A stretch of 64,000 nt of DNA from Pelargonium x hortorum. Lineage: Eukaryota > Streptophyta > Magnoliopsida > Geraniales > Geraniaceae. Of the stretch, positions 1-13,859 are shown piece by piece. The stretch is from contig JAYMTJ010000052.1 in assembly GCA_036897525.1 (NCBI GenBank), positions 1 through 64,000 on the forward strand, read 5' to 3'. The notes beneath the pieces are model-generated. The model was not told the DNA's origin. It worked only from the letters and a program-made list of their open reading frames with translations, and searched no databases. The translations under genes were made by a program, and so were the position numbers. The stretch's first letter is position 1, and each line of letters starts with the position of its first letter.

Positions 1-3000
1 TGGTTCCAATGGGGCATTCAAGAGAGCTATCCCAGTGAGAGCGAGCATTAGCCAGTCCCTTAGCCTTAGCAAGAGGAACCTCTTTCTCCCTTATAAATAA
101 GACTTTTCTAGACTCAGATCTTATCCTTATACCGAGATAAGAAACCCGTAAACAAAACTCTATTACTTAATCTAATTGAAATTGAAAAAAAAAACTATCG
201 ACTGACTTAAATAAATACCCAGGGAACCTCGTACTTGTTGGTAAAACTGCAAAAGCTTTTCCTTTTAGACTTAAAATACTAATATAATAGGAGACTCTTT
301 TAATTTAAGGCTGTCGAAGAAGGCTTTGTCAAGTCTCTGGCAATGAATAGCTTTTGTATTTAGAGTATTACTCAATCCAATCTAGATGCCTATCCTAACC
401 TAAGCCGGGGGTCATATAAAGATAAAGAGTGGGGTGGACTCCCTTTATTAATTTAATTTATTAAAAATGAGTTAAACTAATATCAAACTTGACAATAACA
501 GGGAATTCGTTGAGGAAGTCAAAAAAGATTATAGTTCAAAAAACTTGTAATTAAGGGTAATGCACTTATATGCCAGACACTTACGAGTCCCTATTTTGAG
601 TCTTTACAAGTAATCATCCAATGACAGAGCAATTTGATTGGGGTTATAATTATCCGAGATACAAAGGGAAAATGCCTTGTTTTGAGATGGCGAGGTTCTT
701 AATAGTTGTTGGGGTATTGTCCTTTATATAAGTATAACCGAGAAATACAAGATAAACTTTAATGGGCTCTAATCCAGAGTTTTGAGTATCTAAATGAAAT
801 CCTTGGCTAAAATGAAATGAATTATTAGTAGTGTATTACAAAACTTTATAAGATAAGTTTTACAGGATTTTTTTTCTTGTTTGTAACTTTTTTTTAATAA
901 CTCGGCTTTCCGTTATATGGTGTAGGAGATTCCCAAGCAGCCTATTAAATAAAAAAACTAAAAAATGAATAAGAGGCGCTCGATTCAAGTACATTGGTGG
1001 ACTTCTTGTCTCTTTAGGACTGGGGATCTCGACCCACGTACTAGCCATATTCTAAAGTTCTTTTTGCCCACTTGCTATGGAAATACCGGATTACAACGAG
1101 ATAAACTTTAAAGCTTCTTTCAGTGAAACTGGGGATATTTTCAATATTTGGTATTAGTTATTAGGGCCCTCCGATCTTCTAGTTTATCAACTCACTTTGT
1201 TCCTCTGGGATCTGCCGACGCAGGCATAAGCTTCCCTTTTAAGCCCTGTTAAATCTGTAAAATATCATAGCATGCAGAAAGGCTTTACAGGTCCCCCCAT
1301 TCTGGACACTTTAAGGATAACCATACTTTATTAATAAGGGTTTCTACCCTAATTATATCCATTGTCCCATAGTAACGGTAATTCTAATAAATAAGCTCAG
1401 GGCGCGCAAGAGACCCTATAGTCTAGACAATACAAGAATTGCACTAGTTCGATTCCGTACTTAAGAAAAGGGGCACACTCTGAGAGTATAATAAAAGACA
1501 ATAGGGGAATACTTTGGCATATCGTATTGCACTGCACATCAAACGTACTAGTTTCAAAATGTTTAAATAGACGCAAGTTAACTCCTGCGGAATGCCTGCG
1601 CCTACACGAACTAAGGAAAAAATATAGGCTTTCTTTCAAAGAGAATCCTAGGAATATGCGCTTACAAGCATTGCTGATATATTGATTCAACCTTGGCCAG
1701 CTGCTTGCGTACCCTGAAAAAAACCTATTTAGTAGGAAACGAAACCTTACATGCGGATCTCATATCATAAATGGATGTCTTACCAAAAGGGGGTCTAGGA
1801 GATACTACAAGAATTACCAAAGAAAGATAAATTGAAGTATTTTAAGTGATAGCTAGAGTCAAAATGCTTACACAAAAAAAAGAACCCTACATACCAAGGG
1901 CAAGGGAAAGGGCACTTCCGGGAAAATTCTAAGGGAATGCTACACAACAGTCTAACTTTTTGAAGAGCTAAAAACTAAACCAACTGAGTCCTTTGACTTT
2001 AAAGTATTCCTTAACATCGAAAATTTCTGCTTGTTTATGTCCCGCACTTAGGATTTAGGAATTAATTGCTGGATCCCATGTAAAAAAAAATCAAGAACAC
2101 CTAACCTCTGTGTGACTTATAGAGTATACTCGCGCACAACCCAGGGAAGGAGTCAAACTCAGTCTACTACTAATGCTTAAGTCTTAAGTGGGGCTCTGAA
2201 CAACATGGAATTATTCTTATTTGGAGAGGCGCTAGCTTATATATAGATAAGTCCAAAAACCAATACTACACTTTTTTGTTTGAAGATAATTAGAATTCTC
2301 GGGATTAATATTTTGTATTTTTTCCTTTATGTATGGGATTCCGCTGGAAAACAAATCAAAAAGCCCCCGTGATTTTTTCTCAAGCTAAGCTGAGGTAGTA
2401 AATAAAGATTTCAATTTATTTGGCTCTATTTCTGTAGCTTTTGTTTTAAGGGATTTCTTGATTAAAGTGCCAGGTGTACTTTTTTTTAGGGGTATCCCGG
2501 TGTCAAATATGTAGAGAAAGTCAAACTAGATTCGGAGTCTAATTTCTGTTCTGAATAAAAGAAAAATGGCAGACAAAAAAAGCTTTATAGAACAAACCAG
2601 TTGCTTAGGCCCTTTCTCTTTTGTACGAAGGTAACTATTCAGAACTCTCAGGGGTTCCTGGCTTATTACTACTGGATACTTAAGAGAACTTTTTACTTGA
2701 GAATAGACACGAATACAGTAAGTCTGAGTATATTGTTTATAGAATCTTCGCTTTGGCGGGTACCTGGAATAGCCTTTTTGAAATAGCGAGTAGTCAGGAT
2801 CCCTTGAAGCAGAGTTACATTTCTCTTTTATGACAGTGCTGTAACCTGAAGTGTCCCAAGAAGTTGTTTTTAACCTTTATTTAATACCGAAATCCCTTAA
2901 AGATCGTTACTAGCCCTTGCCTGAGAAACAAAAAAATAGCAAAGAAATGCTCTAGAGTTTCCACTTATTATTACTTGCAGCAAAAGGGGCGCTAAAATAT

Positions 3001-4199
3001 TTTACTAGTAATCTGTGTATTCCAGAATAAAAAGCCAGAAGAATTCAAGTAAGGTACTAAAAAACTCTCTTTAAGAAATTTAGCAATACAAGTCCTGTAG
3101 ACTATAAAAAGAAGGCCATTGAAAACACACAAAATCTGTATATCCTTCTGAAGCCCCCCAAAAAAACTCTTGAAAAAAGATTGACTAAATTCAGAAGGGC
3201 TTCTGCCTTAGGGAGTACCCCCTCTTTTTGTTTTTACCAGTACCCAACACAAGAAAACTCCATGGACTGCTTTAGCCTAGTACTTCAGAAAACTCTTTCC
3301 TTATGGCTATCACCTAAAACTGAGTAGAACACAAGATTGCACAGCCTTGATAAGAAAATTGAGTTTAAGAAGCTTCTTTAACAGGAACTCTAGCTATACA
3401 AACAAGTTTACGGGGTATTCTTTCTAAGAGCTTAGCAGCTAGTGCTAATGCAATGGGTACAAATTTCTAAAGCTATAACTAAAACCTAGATAGTACCTTC
3501 CCAGGAATATGACTTACTCATAAATGACGCCGGTACAACCTTTTTTTGTACTGTACAAGGATTTCGTGTTAATTTAATATTAGGGGTTGTAGTAAAAAGT
3601 TCTATTTATATAACTCGGAGGGGTACTAAAAAGAATTCTTGGAATCAGTAAAACAAGAGGGGATAACCCAGCAGCCTCTTTCTTAAGGACCCGTAAAGTT
3701 CTGATATTAATAGTTTACGAATTAGTGCCTTTGGATCTACAAGCATTCCGTACCAGAATCTTTTTTTAATTTACTGAGGATCAAGCAACATTCTATTCTG
3801 TCAGAAAAGCTAGAGTTTAGCTCCCGAATAGAGATCTTTTTATTACAGTTGTCAGGCAAAGAGAAAAAAAGCCTCAAAACAAAAGGGGCTCCTTAAAAAT
3901 AAGTATATGTTGGATATAGAATCCAGTTAATATTATAGTAAAAAAAGAATGCTTTAGTATAATAGAATTGATTTTAAGTTAAGGGCCCTATCAAAAAAAT
4001 TCTAAGGTACACTCCTAGCTCAGCTCAAGCTATTTCTTTAGCCCTGTTTTGATCTACCTGGAAATGAACGGTAACCCCTATCTTAGAAGTCAGGTACAAC
4101 TTTCCTTAAAATTTGTATACAGAAATCCTGCTTACCTTACTAACTCGAAATAAACGAAAGAATCCTACTATGAATGCTGAAGGTTCAAAACCTCTATAA
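1..4199. other. Gene-free AT-rich stretch
   Basis: I recognise no gene, RNA or mobile element here. The first 100 bases are richer in GC than the rest and could be the edge of something lying outside the window, but I cannot identify it. The longest frame (1,397-1,690, minus strand, 97 codons) resembles no protein I know and is within the length expected by chance. Short GC clusters of the form GG-few A/T-CC sit in AT-rich sequence, for example at 427-433 and 2,335-2,342. Confidence 0.7.
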
Positions 4200-4600
4200 A
4201 ATGAAAAAACTACTAAAAGGTAACAAAAAAGCTATAAAGTATCAAGAAGAAGGAAGATACGGCTACGGAGGAAAGGGATAGCTCTGAAGAATCTTAAAAG
4301 ACTAAGAGTATTCAGAAGGGTAAGATACAGGCTGGATTTAGAAACAGATTTTAAGACTAAGCAGCAGAGTACAAGTATCCTTAAGGTTAAGAAAACAGGT
4401 ATAGGTATATTCGGAAAGCTATTAAGATTAAAAGAAGGTATACTACGGGACTTGAACTCTTGTCTTATAGTAGTTGTGTTAATAAATCCGTAGAAGTTAT
4501 TCAGTTATTTTGGGGAGTTTCAGTACGATCTTTTAGAAGTAAGTCAATAGGGAAACTTCTAAGAATAAGAAAGGCTAAGACAGGAATCCGGTATCGATCA
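4200..4600 (+). repeat. Purine-rich dispersed repeat block, copy 1
   Basis: The plus strand is markedly rich in A and G and lacks the GG..CC clusters common elsewhere. Bases 4,478-4,595 align by eye with 28,695-28,815: both have GTTAATAAAT, then CGTA, then a G-run (TTGGGGAG or TTGGGGGAG), then AAGTCAAT with GGAAACTTCTA close behind (core 4,541-4,562). A third, more diverged copy lies at 29,112-29,188. A 26-codon lysine-rich frame at 4,201-4,281 is too short to call coding. I do not recognise the family. It could be an ancient dispersed repeat, or a stretch of biased composition that only looks related. The shared core argues for the former. Confidence 0.5.
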
Positions 4601-5219
4601 TTTTTTTTCTTACTGCTTTAGCTTTAAATATAAAGCAGCGATTAGATTAAAGGTTCACTCCTATAGATAACTATTCCCTTCCTTAGAGCTACCCCTTTTC
4701 TTTTCACGAGCTACTTGGCATGGCACCTAAGACCAGCTCAACGTAAGATTACCTTTTTTTTTTATAAAATAAATATAGGGTTCTCGTTACTAACTAAAAA
4801 AAGCCCTTGGGATTCCAATTTAAAGGCTAAATTGACTATTACCATTGTTATAGAAAGCCCGGACAAAGTCTTAAATTAAAGTTAGTTCATTTTTTGTTCA
4901 CTTATTAGAAATTTCTCCCTTAGTCGAAGCTTCAACACGAGACATTTGGCACATGTCTTTCAAATAATCGAGGCTTTATTTTGAAATATAACAGCACATA
5001 CTTATACAAGATACTTGGTGGCAAAGAGAAAGATATAGAGTACTATTATGACTCAACCCTACGGACAGTCGGACCTAGTACAATTACTTTTACTAGAAGA
5101 CTTAAATCTTGTCGTGAATGAGTGCTATAAAATAGGGTTCCTTACGTTTATTTGAATTTTATAAGAAATAGAAAGTAATAGAAATTAGTTTAAGCCGAGT
5201 ACAAGGGTATATCTAGGGG
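4601..5219. other. Gene-free stretch
   Basis: No gene or structured RNA recognised. Composition is ordinary for this window, between two purine-rich blocks. Confidence 0.6.
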
Positions 5220-5440
5220 CGCTCATAAGTAAGGTACGGGTTATAAGACTCGTAAGAAAGCTATGACTGAGATAGGTAAGCCGTAGGACTTAGAGAAGTA
5301 AATATAGCTATTAAGAAGGTGCGGATATCAAGACTAAGAAGAAAGTTACCAAGCGAAAAGTAAGCTACAGATAGAGAAGCTCGTAAGAGATGAAAAGTAC
5401 TACAGCTAAGATAAGAGTCAGAGTTAGGCTACAAAAAAAC
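5220..5440 (+). repeat. Purine-rich dispersed repeat block
   Basis: Almost every run on the plus strand is A/G. Bases 5,303-5,320 (TATAGCTATTAAGAAGGT) followed by AAGACTAAGAAGA at 5,330-5,342 match, in the same order, the minus strand of 26,312-26,351 (TATAGCTACTAAGAAAG, then AAGACTAAGAAGA). Nearby, AGCTATGACTGAGATAGGTA resembles sequence near 45,082-45,105. This is a looser member of the family seen at 4.2-4.6 and 28.4-29.5 kb. Confidence 0.45.
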
Positions 5441-8300
5441 TAGGGAATTCAAATCACTTATTTAAAGGAAATGTTTCTCTACCCTCTCTTTTAAATTAGT
5501 AAGCGAAAAGGGTACTTTAAGAGACTGAGTTTTTTTAACTATTTAATTTAAAACAAGCCATCTGGTAGATCGAATCTCATTTAAAAGAAAAAAGGGTTCA
5601 AGTTCCTTTTCCTCTGGAATTCTATTGTTTATTGAAGTTCTGGTTTTCCAAACCAAGTAAAGAAGGCCACTCTTATTTGTAGGAAAGATTTCAACAACAG
5701 GAAAACAAGAAATAGAAGAAATTCTCTGTGAACAGCCTAACCCTAGGATAGGACCCAGGCCCATATCAAATACCTTACCCTCTTTTCCTAAATTATTTAT
5801 TATCCGTTAAAACGTGGGTGAATTGACAAATATGCTGCCGGTTCAAATCCTGTTCTCAGTTTCTTTTGTACTAACCAAAATGAGATTGATTCCAAGTCCA
5901 AAGTTCTGCGGAATTCCTTAGACGTATCTACAGCCAAGATCTTTTATAACATATCAAAGTACCCTTTTTTCTAGTTAGAAGTTAGGAATAGGCTTAGTAA
6001 CCAGCCCGGGGGTGCTCTTTATTATTAGTAAAACGGGTCCATTTCCACTTAATTCATTTTTAGATCCTGTATAAGCACCTATACATTCCTATTATCCAGA
6101 GTCCCTTCTTTCTCCACCCTCTCATACTCGGTACTCTTAACCTTCGTAAAAGTTATTGGTTTATAGTCTTTGGTATGTTTTCCAGGTAGCTATTTCTTGT
6201 TATGTAAGTCCTTCCTAGAGCGTTAATGTATCTGTGTTAAGTTGGCTTTGGATCCTTAAGAAGCGGATTCCCTCAACTTACAAATTCCAAAGAAAATAGG
6301 GTCTTTTTTTGTATTGACACCTTCACTACAAACAGGAACTCCTTTAAACTAAAAGCTCCCTGTAACTTAACTTAGTTCGTTAACGGGATCCGGAAGACAA
6401 GAAAATAAGCCTTCTAAATAAATGCTATACTGTCCTTACCGCGAACCTATTAACTTGACTTTATTTACAAGACTAAAGTTTCTATTCTGTATATTCCCTT
6501 ACCACTTTACTTAATCCATTTATTTATTACCAAAACTAAGATTCTCGTACCCTCAAATTTAGATTTAACAAAATAATAAAGAGCGCTCTGCATTAGCTAA
6601 AGGTTTAACCTCAAATCACTTAGGATTAACGCTTTACGATTGTTTTTTTTCACCCGCTATAAATTTCAAAAAAAAAAATTCAACCCAGGGTTTTTCTCCT
6701 AAACCTAAAAGACTCTGATTCTAAGTAAGGTACATGCCTTCCTGATGTGATGACCTAACCTAGTTACACTTCGTTAGTTTATACCCTATATCGGTAAAAA
6801 AAAAACTTGAATATAAATTGCCTTTATTAGTGAAAGAGGATTCCTAAGCAAAAAATTCCTTTCTTAATTTACCCCTCTTTTCTCCGGAACTGCAGAAATG
6901 AAGAATTCCTTATAGCAGCCTGAACTTAAACTTCAGTAATTATATACATTTAACAACCAAAAAGAATTAAAACTGACTAAAGCAAACAGTGCCTAAATTA
7001 CTATCTAGAATGCATTTTATTACCAGTTAAGCTGCGCCTGTATTGGGGCCCTCCCTTTAGAGTCAAGATTTACTATGTTTTAGAATCTACCTGCTTTTTA
7101 TTTTATTTTAGTATTAGAAAAAAAAACAGCAAATTCCCTGCTTATATCTTATATAAATATAAGTAGAATCTCCCCAGAGAAAAGACAAAGATTTCCCCCT
7201 TTTTTATTCATCTGATTTCTTAGATTGTAAAAAACGGATTTCTCTGAAAATTCCTTATTTGAGCTTTATCCTTTTAAATTCCTAAACCCCCAAACAAAAA
7301 AACAAGTAAACAACCACTTAACTAAGAAATTCAAGGATCAATAGAGTACTCTTTCTTTATAAGAGTAGAGTCCGTTTTTTTAATAAACCGATATTAAAAT
7401 ATTCTACACTTTTGGGTTAGAACTTAGTCCAATTTATTACTAGATTACAAACTTTCTTATTAAGTTCACAACTTAAATTATACCAAAATCCTAAAGGAAA
7501 ACCAGTTATCTTTTAGATATATTAATGAGTTAGTAATTCTGTTTTAGACCCTATTTCAAAGAACCCCCCCAGCCTTAGCTTTTTTTTTTAATAATTAGGA
7601 AAGCTGTACTTTTTTTAAAATTTTCATTTAGTAGAACTGGGTAACTCCTTAGTTTATTACTCTATAATGGTAGCTAGTCCCTGAATTTTACAAGATCGGG
7701 ACCTAGGATATTCGTGTTTCTTAGGATTAAAAAAAAAGAGAATTCCTTTATATCCTGGAAAGTGCCGTTTATCGACTAATAAACATAACTAGCTGCTGAG
7801 TTGTTTAAAGAAGAGATACCTAAATTGAAAAGGAATACTTCGAAAAGAAAGTTCTGCTGTATTGTATACACTATAATAACAGTGGGAGCTCCTAGAAAAT
7901 TTTGAGAATAAGCCACGAAGCTTACCTTATAAAATTGAAGTTAGTACCTCTCGTAATGTGATTTCTCTACATTTGAAGTTTTAAAGGCGCCTTTTATTTT
8001 ATTAAACTAAACTTAAACGTAGAATTTCAGAAGCTTGACTCGTTTTCAGAATTTAAGAGACCCCAGATTCTTGCAGGGGCGTTAGATCTTTTCCAAGGGT
8101 TTCCTTACTTGCAGCTCTCTTATAAATTCCCAGTTTCCCTTTTAGATAAAATGATGCCCCTTTACTGAGAGAGTCCTTAATCAAAAAATTAAGGGGCTTT
8201 TGACTAGAATTCTTTATTTACCAGCTTTTCGACAGCTAGCATGTGATATCTTATGAATAAGGTCCTCTCCCACTAGAATAGCGACAGGAACTTCCCTATC
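5441..8300. other. Gene-free AT-rich stretch
   Basis: No gene recognised. A 73-codon minus-strand frame at 5,543-5,764 has no recognisable motif. A T-arm-like string (CCGGTTCAAATCCTG, from about 5,840) recalls the 3' half of a chloroplast tRNA-Tyr, but no D-arm or acceptor pairing is present. AT-rich runs and short GC clusters make up the rest, including GGATCC and GGATTCC near 6,250-6,270 and a C7 run at about 7,564. Confidence 0.65.
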
Positions 8301-8336
8301 TCTGAGAAATACTCTGAGAAATACTCTGAGTAATAT
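8301..8336. repeat. 12-base tandem repeat, three units
   Basis: The unit TCTGAGAAATAC occurs twice exactly and a third time with changes in its second half. It has no gene context. It is a clear small tandem duplication of the kind seen in the rps12 fossil. Confidence 0.85.
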
Positions 8337-11300
8337 ACCTCTAGCAGCTCCAACAAATAAAATACTAATATAAGGATTCTCTACCTTGTATTCAGTGCCT
8401 TCAATTCCTTTAGTTGAAGATAAAGATTATTAGTTAGATTGGGTCCTAAGAATACTGGTTATAACACACAAGAAAGTTTCCAGTTGACGTTGACAGAGGG
8501 AAAGCATTAACATGCGATACATAATAACCGGTTTGTACACCAAAAGAATAAAGAAAAAAAGGTTCGGAAAAAAATGAAGCGCAGTTGTTCCTGGGTATCA
8601 GTTATAGCTGGCACAGAGAATCTCGCTTTACAAAACGCAGAAAAGTTGGGCATAAAAGAACTAGTTACTGTATAAAGAGAGTTCCTAACTGACAAGAAAA
8701 GGACAGCTTTCAAAAGCAAAAAGGGTTTATAGGATTCTGTTATTAGACTTCCTGTACCTACAGACTGAGGACTTACTATTGACCTTCTTTTATGGACTGA
8801 TTCCGCTTTTGTTTGACATTCAAGGGTCCTACACTGGAATTCCAGTAATAAAGAAGGTCTTACTGCGCATTTAATAAATATTCGATAACAGTTAATTTTA
8901 GAGTTAAAAAAGATTTAATACTTGTGTGTATATACAAAGCTGAAGTTTTACATGTTGATACACGCTCTTCAGCATTTCTGTGACAAAAAAAAGAGTGCCT
9001 TTTAGTGATCTCGAATTTAGGGTTCCCATTAGTTAGAAAAGGAAACCAAAAAAGTTATGCTTTTGCTAATTTAGAATAGAAGATAGTCTTTATCTTAGCA
9101 ATACATTTTTTTTATGTTCTTATTGTAAAGTTAAATTCTTAAATTACAGGTGAAAGTTCCCAGTTTTGTTTCAAAGTATCCTTTCAAAAATGCGGTATTC
9201 CTGATTTAGGCTAGTAAATAAAAAAATATTAGAGCACTCTTATTCTTCAATTATTAGGGATTCGAATAATAGAAGTTTGTTTAGTTTTATAGGGTCCTTA
9301 TCTAAATCTAAGGCGGTGTACTTTTTTTTTATATAACAAAGGTAGTTGTGGAGTCCTTAGGTTGAACGCTTCAAAAGAAAGAAAGAAAAGGTATCGGGTT
9401 CAAAAAAACTGCTTTAATGAAGGTAGGTGTCTGAGGTTTTCCTTGAATTTTATGGCTGTTTGTTGGTTTAATATGTAGTTGTTCCCAGTCCTAGATCTTA
9501 AGTTTACTATGCTTTTGGAAGGACTTCCAAAGACGTATTCCCTTAGTTACTCTTAGATATTAGACACGTACTTTACTTTTGTGAAATTCTGAAGTATCCA
9601 ATTTTTATTGGAGATAGGAAGCTCTTTTTTACGGCTATCTATATCTATTTGGTTTTTTTTTTATTCTGATATTCCAAATCTTATAGTTTGGCGCTAGGGG
9701 GTCCTCAACCAACTCCAGTTTCAGTCAAGAGTTTTTGCTAACATCTAAATCTAAAAGAGAGAGCAGCTCAAGTCAAGGTTTCATTTACAAAGAAAGTATC
9801 GAGGAATGTATTCAATCAAGAAAATCCCAGGTAGTGGTATAGGCAGTGTCCCAAAAGCAAGGAATTTAGTTGTAATGAGAACCTTATGATTACCTAAAAC
9901 TTAAGCCTTCTAGTAAGGAAAAAAGTAGCTCTTGTCTTAGCTGTCGAGGGAAGTTGACTTGTATTAGTTCTAGCGAGCCTACTCTAACTCCACTTGCTAT
10001 TGAAAGCCGGTAATGACTAAGCCAGCTAAGGAATTAGGCATAACCCTTTCTAAGCAGCCCCCTTTCTGTACAACTTGAAATCAAACCTGTTCCTAATGAT
10101 ATAAATTAGAATCCCCAGAAAAGAAAGAGAAGAACTCTCGTTGAAACTAGAAGACTCGAAACCTTATTGTAGAGATATAGCTGTGTAATTGGGATATAAA
10201 AAGGGTTTTTTTGTAGCATAATTAGAGGAGAGGGTCATTTGAGAAATCCTATCTACGTAGTAAATTCTCTGCGAAAAAGAAAGGAGTCTGCTCGCGTTAT
10301 AAAAGATACTGATTGCTGTTGTCCGATACCTCATATCTACGCTTTTCGGTAACTTTAAATAAAGTTTGAATTGAATAGGGCTTACCCAGTATTCTATCTA
10401 CCTAACTTCTATTTCCAATAAAGGACCCATTGCTTTTTACTTCTTTTTATTATACCCGTTTATTTAGTTACATCAGTACTTTTATTCAAAGAATTTGTCC
10501 CTACTAGCCTACAGTAGCCCCCTCATTTTGCTTGGATATTTCTAGTAAGAAAAAAATCTTTATTTAGCTGTCTTTCTTGAAGCCCTGGTACACGTGGTAT
10601 TACTTTCTGCCGCCGCAAGTGTGTTTATAGGTCTACGGATATTCTTTTTTTATTGTATACCTTAAGTAAGAACTAGGCTCCGAGTCAGATTTCAGATATG
10701 CCTTCTCTCTTTTTCTTAATTTGTTTTTTACTTATTCAGTTTTTCCCATTATTTATTAGTGTGGACTAAAACATCAACTAGTTGATTCTATCAAAAAGCA
10801 GGCAGCATTATGTAAATAAAGTGCACATCTCCCTTTATTCATTCGCGGGTTATCCTCGACATTATATTAAGAATATTCTTCCCTTTAGCGCAAACCTTAC
10901 AATAATAAAAGAAGTCGGAGAAACACAATAAAATTCTGGTAGTAGTTATGCTTTCTTTTTTTTTACAGGGCTAATCCAAAAGGAGGAGATTCTTGCCCCG
11001 GTTCCTCGGGTACTCCAAAAGAATTCTTTTCCCGTAGCTGGGATTTTCCAACGACGAGACGTTAACTCTTCGGCGTTCCGCTTAATAGCGTCATTACTCC
11101 ATACTATATAAGGTACTGAGCTATAAAAGATCTAATAAAACTAAAGGAGGACTCACTTTTGAACTTTAAGAAATTACGACTTATGAGTTAGTGCTCTAAT
11201 TTGACAGGGGAAAATCTAGCAAATTGCCTTGGATGTAAGAGATACGCAATGAAAAGTACTCTAATTAAGTGATTATAATATTTTAAAAAGCTAAGACGAG

Positions 11301-13859
11301 TAAAGGAATAAGCAGTGTAGATAGCAATATTTTGGTATAATTAAGGGCCCGTTACATATAAAACTTTTGCTCGTTACAAACTCCCTTTTATAGAGATAGA
11401 AGGACGAGACTGGACTATAAAAAAAGAGTATTCAAGGTTAGATTCTGGGGCATAAGATAACAAAATCTTTGATTAAACCAAATAAGGGGTCCATATAAAG
11501 TTTCCGGAGTTAAAAAAGCAAGCGAGTTTCGGTTACACTTTTAAGGGAGTAAGGGAGAAGGTAGCTTATAAATATTAGAAGTAAGGAGTGGTTTTTTTCA
11601 TGGTATCCTAGTATGACAAGGGTTTTATAGCGCAAAGGAGCCCCTAACCTGAGTCCACCTAAGGAAAATTTGGAATTGTCCTGAAAATGAAAATCCTGAG
11701 AATTCCCAGGGATTTCCAGTAGCTTCTAAAAAGTTTTCTTGTCCTTTGTTAACTGTCGAGACACGAAGAGCCACTAACTAATATTAAAGAAAGTTTTACT
11801 CAGTCTTCTCTACTTCTTAATTATATATAAATTACCGATAAAAAGAAACATCAATTACGACGAGGTTTTTTGTTAATTTAATGAAGGGATGTCACGACGT
11901 ATCGTAATTCTTATATAACTACTTCTACTAACGAGCCTTGACTCACAAGAATATAGGGAATAAAAAGAACATTGTGCGTATCCTTCAGGAAGTGCCCCGT
12001 GTTAGGATATGCGGGGTATTTTATTTGGTGCCTCTGCTAGTTTATAATGGATCAGAGAACCAACCTCTTCTTAATGACAGGATTTTTATGGAAAACCGCA
12101 CCTTTTTATTTAATTAATAAGGGTCTAGTTACTGGTAAAGATAGTTCACTTGCCCAAGACGCATTAGGCGGCGGAATAGGACTAATAAGAAAGAACCCTT
12201 AATTTTTGGAAATAAGAAAAAAGGAATTCCCATGATCTTTTACACTCAGGGATTTTGGCTCTAAAATGCATTTAACTCCTGGGCTTAAATGGGTTGTTTA
12301 TTAGTGTGTAACTTACCTCTAACCTCTAAAAGGTCCTTTACGGGAACTCCTGTTAGAATCCGCAGTGACTTTGCATTTTAGAAATTTGTACCCTAGAGGA
12401 AGCTTACTTTGTTTTGTCACTTCACTTGGGCATAAGTAAGTCACCATAGAGTTTGTACGAGCTTTACTCCTTTTTACTTTTATAGGGCCTTCTTTCTTAT
12501 ATTAGATTTTTCGATGCCCTTTTTTTACAGGGGGCGGCGTGCGTAAAAATAAGAAATTGACCCATGAGTATCCTACAAAGCCTTAGTCAGCTGAGTTTCA
12601 TTTTAACGTTTCCAGATGAGTATCTTTATGTTAGGAATTACTGGTCTTGAGAAGTAGGGCTAGGGCTCTAGCACAACAAACAGTGTATCTAATAAAGACT
12701 ATCTCAAAACTCTTGTACTTGTTAATAACAGGTTAAGGGGTGTCCCTAAAGTTTCTACCTATCTATCCGGTTTAAGTAATTCAAATTTATTAAAAGTAAG
12801 GGTTATCCATGCTAATATAATAAATATACTACCTAAAAACCCTAGTGTTCTCAATCATAAAAAAGGGTTTTACAAAATACTTGTAAATATGAGTAAGTCT
12901 ACTTTTAATTTATAGACTTGGACTCCCTTACTGTTTAGGGCCCTCAAATTGTATAAAGAGGTATATTATATTAAATGAGATTGTCTTTATGGAAGGCTGC
13001 TTCGATAGTTGCTGCTGTTAAGAGAGAGAAAATGTAAAACATTGTTTTAAGACCCTACCTAGACCAAATTAGCCTCAAAAGTTTCCTTATTTAGATCTTA
13101 GACCTATCTTTAATAGTACAATACAAAAGGGGCCTATCTCCTTAGTATACAAGCAACCTTACCCAAATTCTTCGGAACTGCAAAATAATAAAGTAAATGC
13201 AATTCAAATGTCTTTACAAGAGTTCCCTCAGGCAATTTTTTTGAGTATTAAAGGTAAGGCTTAATTAAATCTTTGGCATTTCTTGTTTACAGCTATAAAT
13301 AAAAGCATTGACGACTCAAGAATAAAGTTTTACATGATAGGGTCCTGATTAAGTTAAGTCTTTATCTCTCGTCGGTATCGCAAGGGCATCACGTTTTTGC
13401 GTGGAGCTCTTGTTTTCACTTCTAAAGGGACTTCCAAAATTCAATACTCATAAATAAGTAAGTCTTTTATAACTTTCTTTAATTTCCTTTAAAAGCGAAC
13501 TCTGGACTAGCTTCCTTTTGAAGGGACAAGCTCATCTTGTACTATTTGGTAGAAAGTTTTTTCCTTAGAATTGAAAAGAAAATTCTATCCTTTAGATCCT
13601 GTGAATGAGATTTTAGAATGAGTAAATGAGGAAGGAACTCGAAGAAAGTAAAAAAATCTTAGTGTAACTCTTTATAAGCGATCTTAGAAACCTAACTAAA
13701 TGTATTCCAGTTAAGTACTACAAACAATAGATCCTAAGTCTGGTTTTGACAATATTGAAAGCCTATAGCAGAGGCATATACCCCAGGGATCCAAAATAGA
13801 TTTATACTTTCTTTCTAATTCTATTGATGAGTAAATGCCCTTTGTCTAGTAAGAGGAAA
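8337..13859. other. Gene-free stretch with one GC-rich patch
   Basis: No gene recognised. A patch at about 10,990-11,095 is richer in GC than its surroundings. It holds a short hairpin (CCCG...CGGG at 10,996-11,010) and a cluster of CG dinucleotides at 11,050-11,090, and I cannot identify it. About 9,400-9,700 is rich in G and T on the plus strand. The 70-codon minus-strand frame at 8,507-8,719 is not recognisable. Confidence 0.65.

Noticed and set aside
5815-5862. tRNA-Tyr-like 3' half (CCGGTTCAAATCCTG)
   Set aside because: Only the T-loop resembles a tRNA. No D-arm, no acceptor pairing. Strings like GTTCAAA occur many times by chance in 64 kb.
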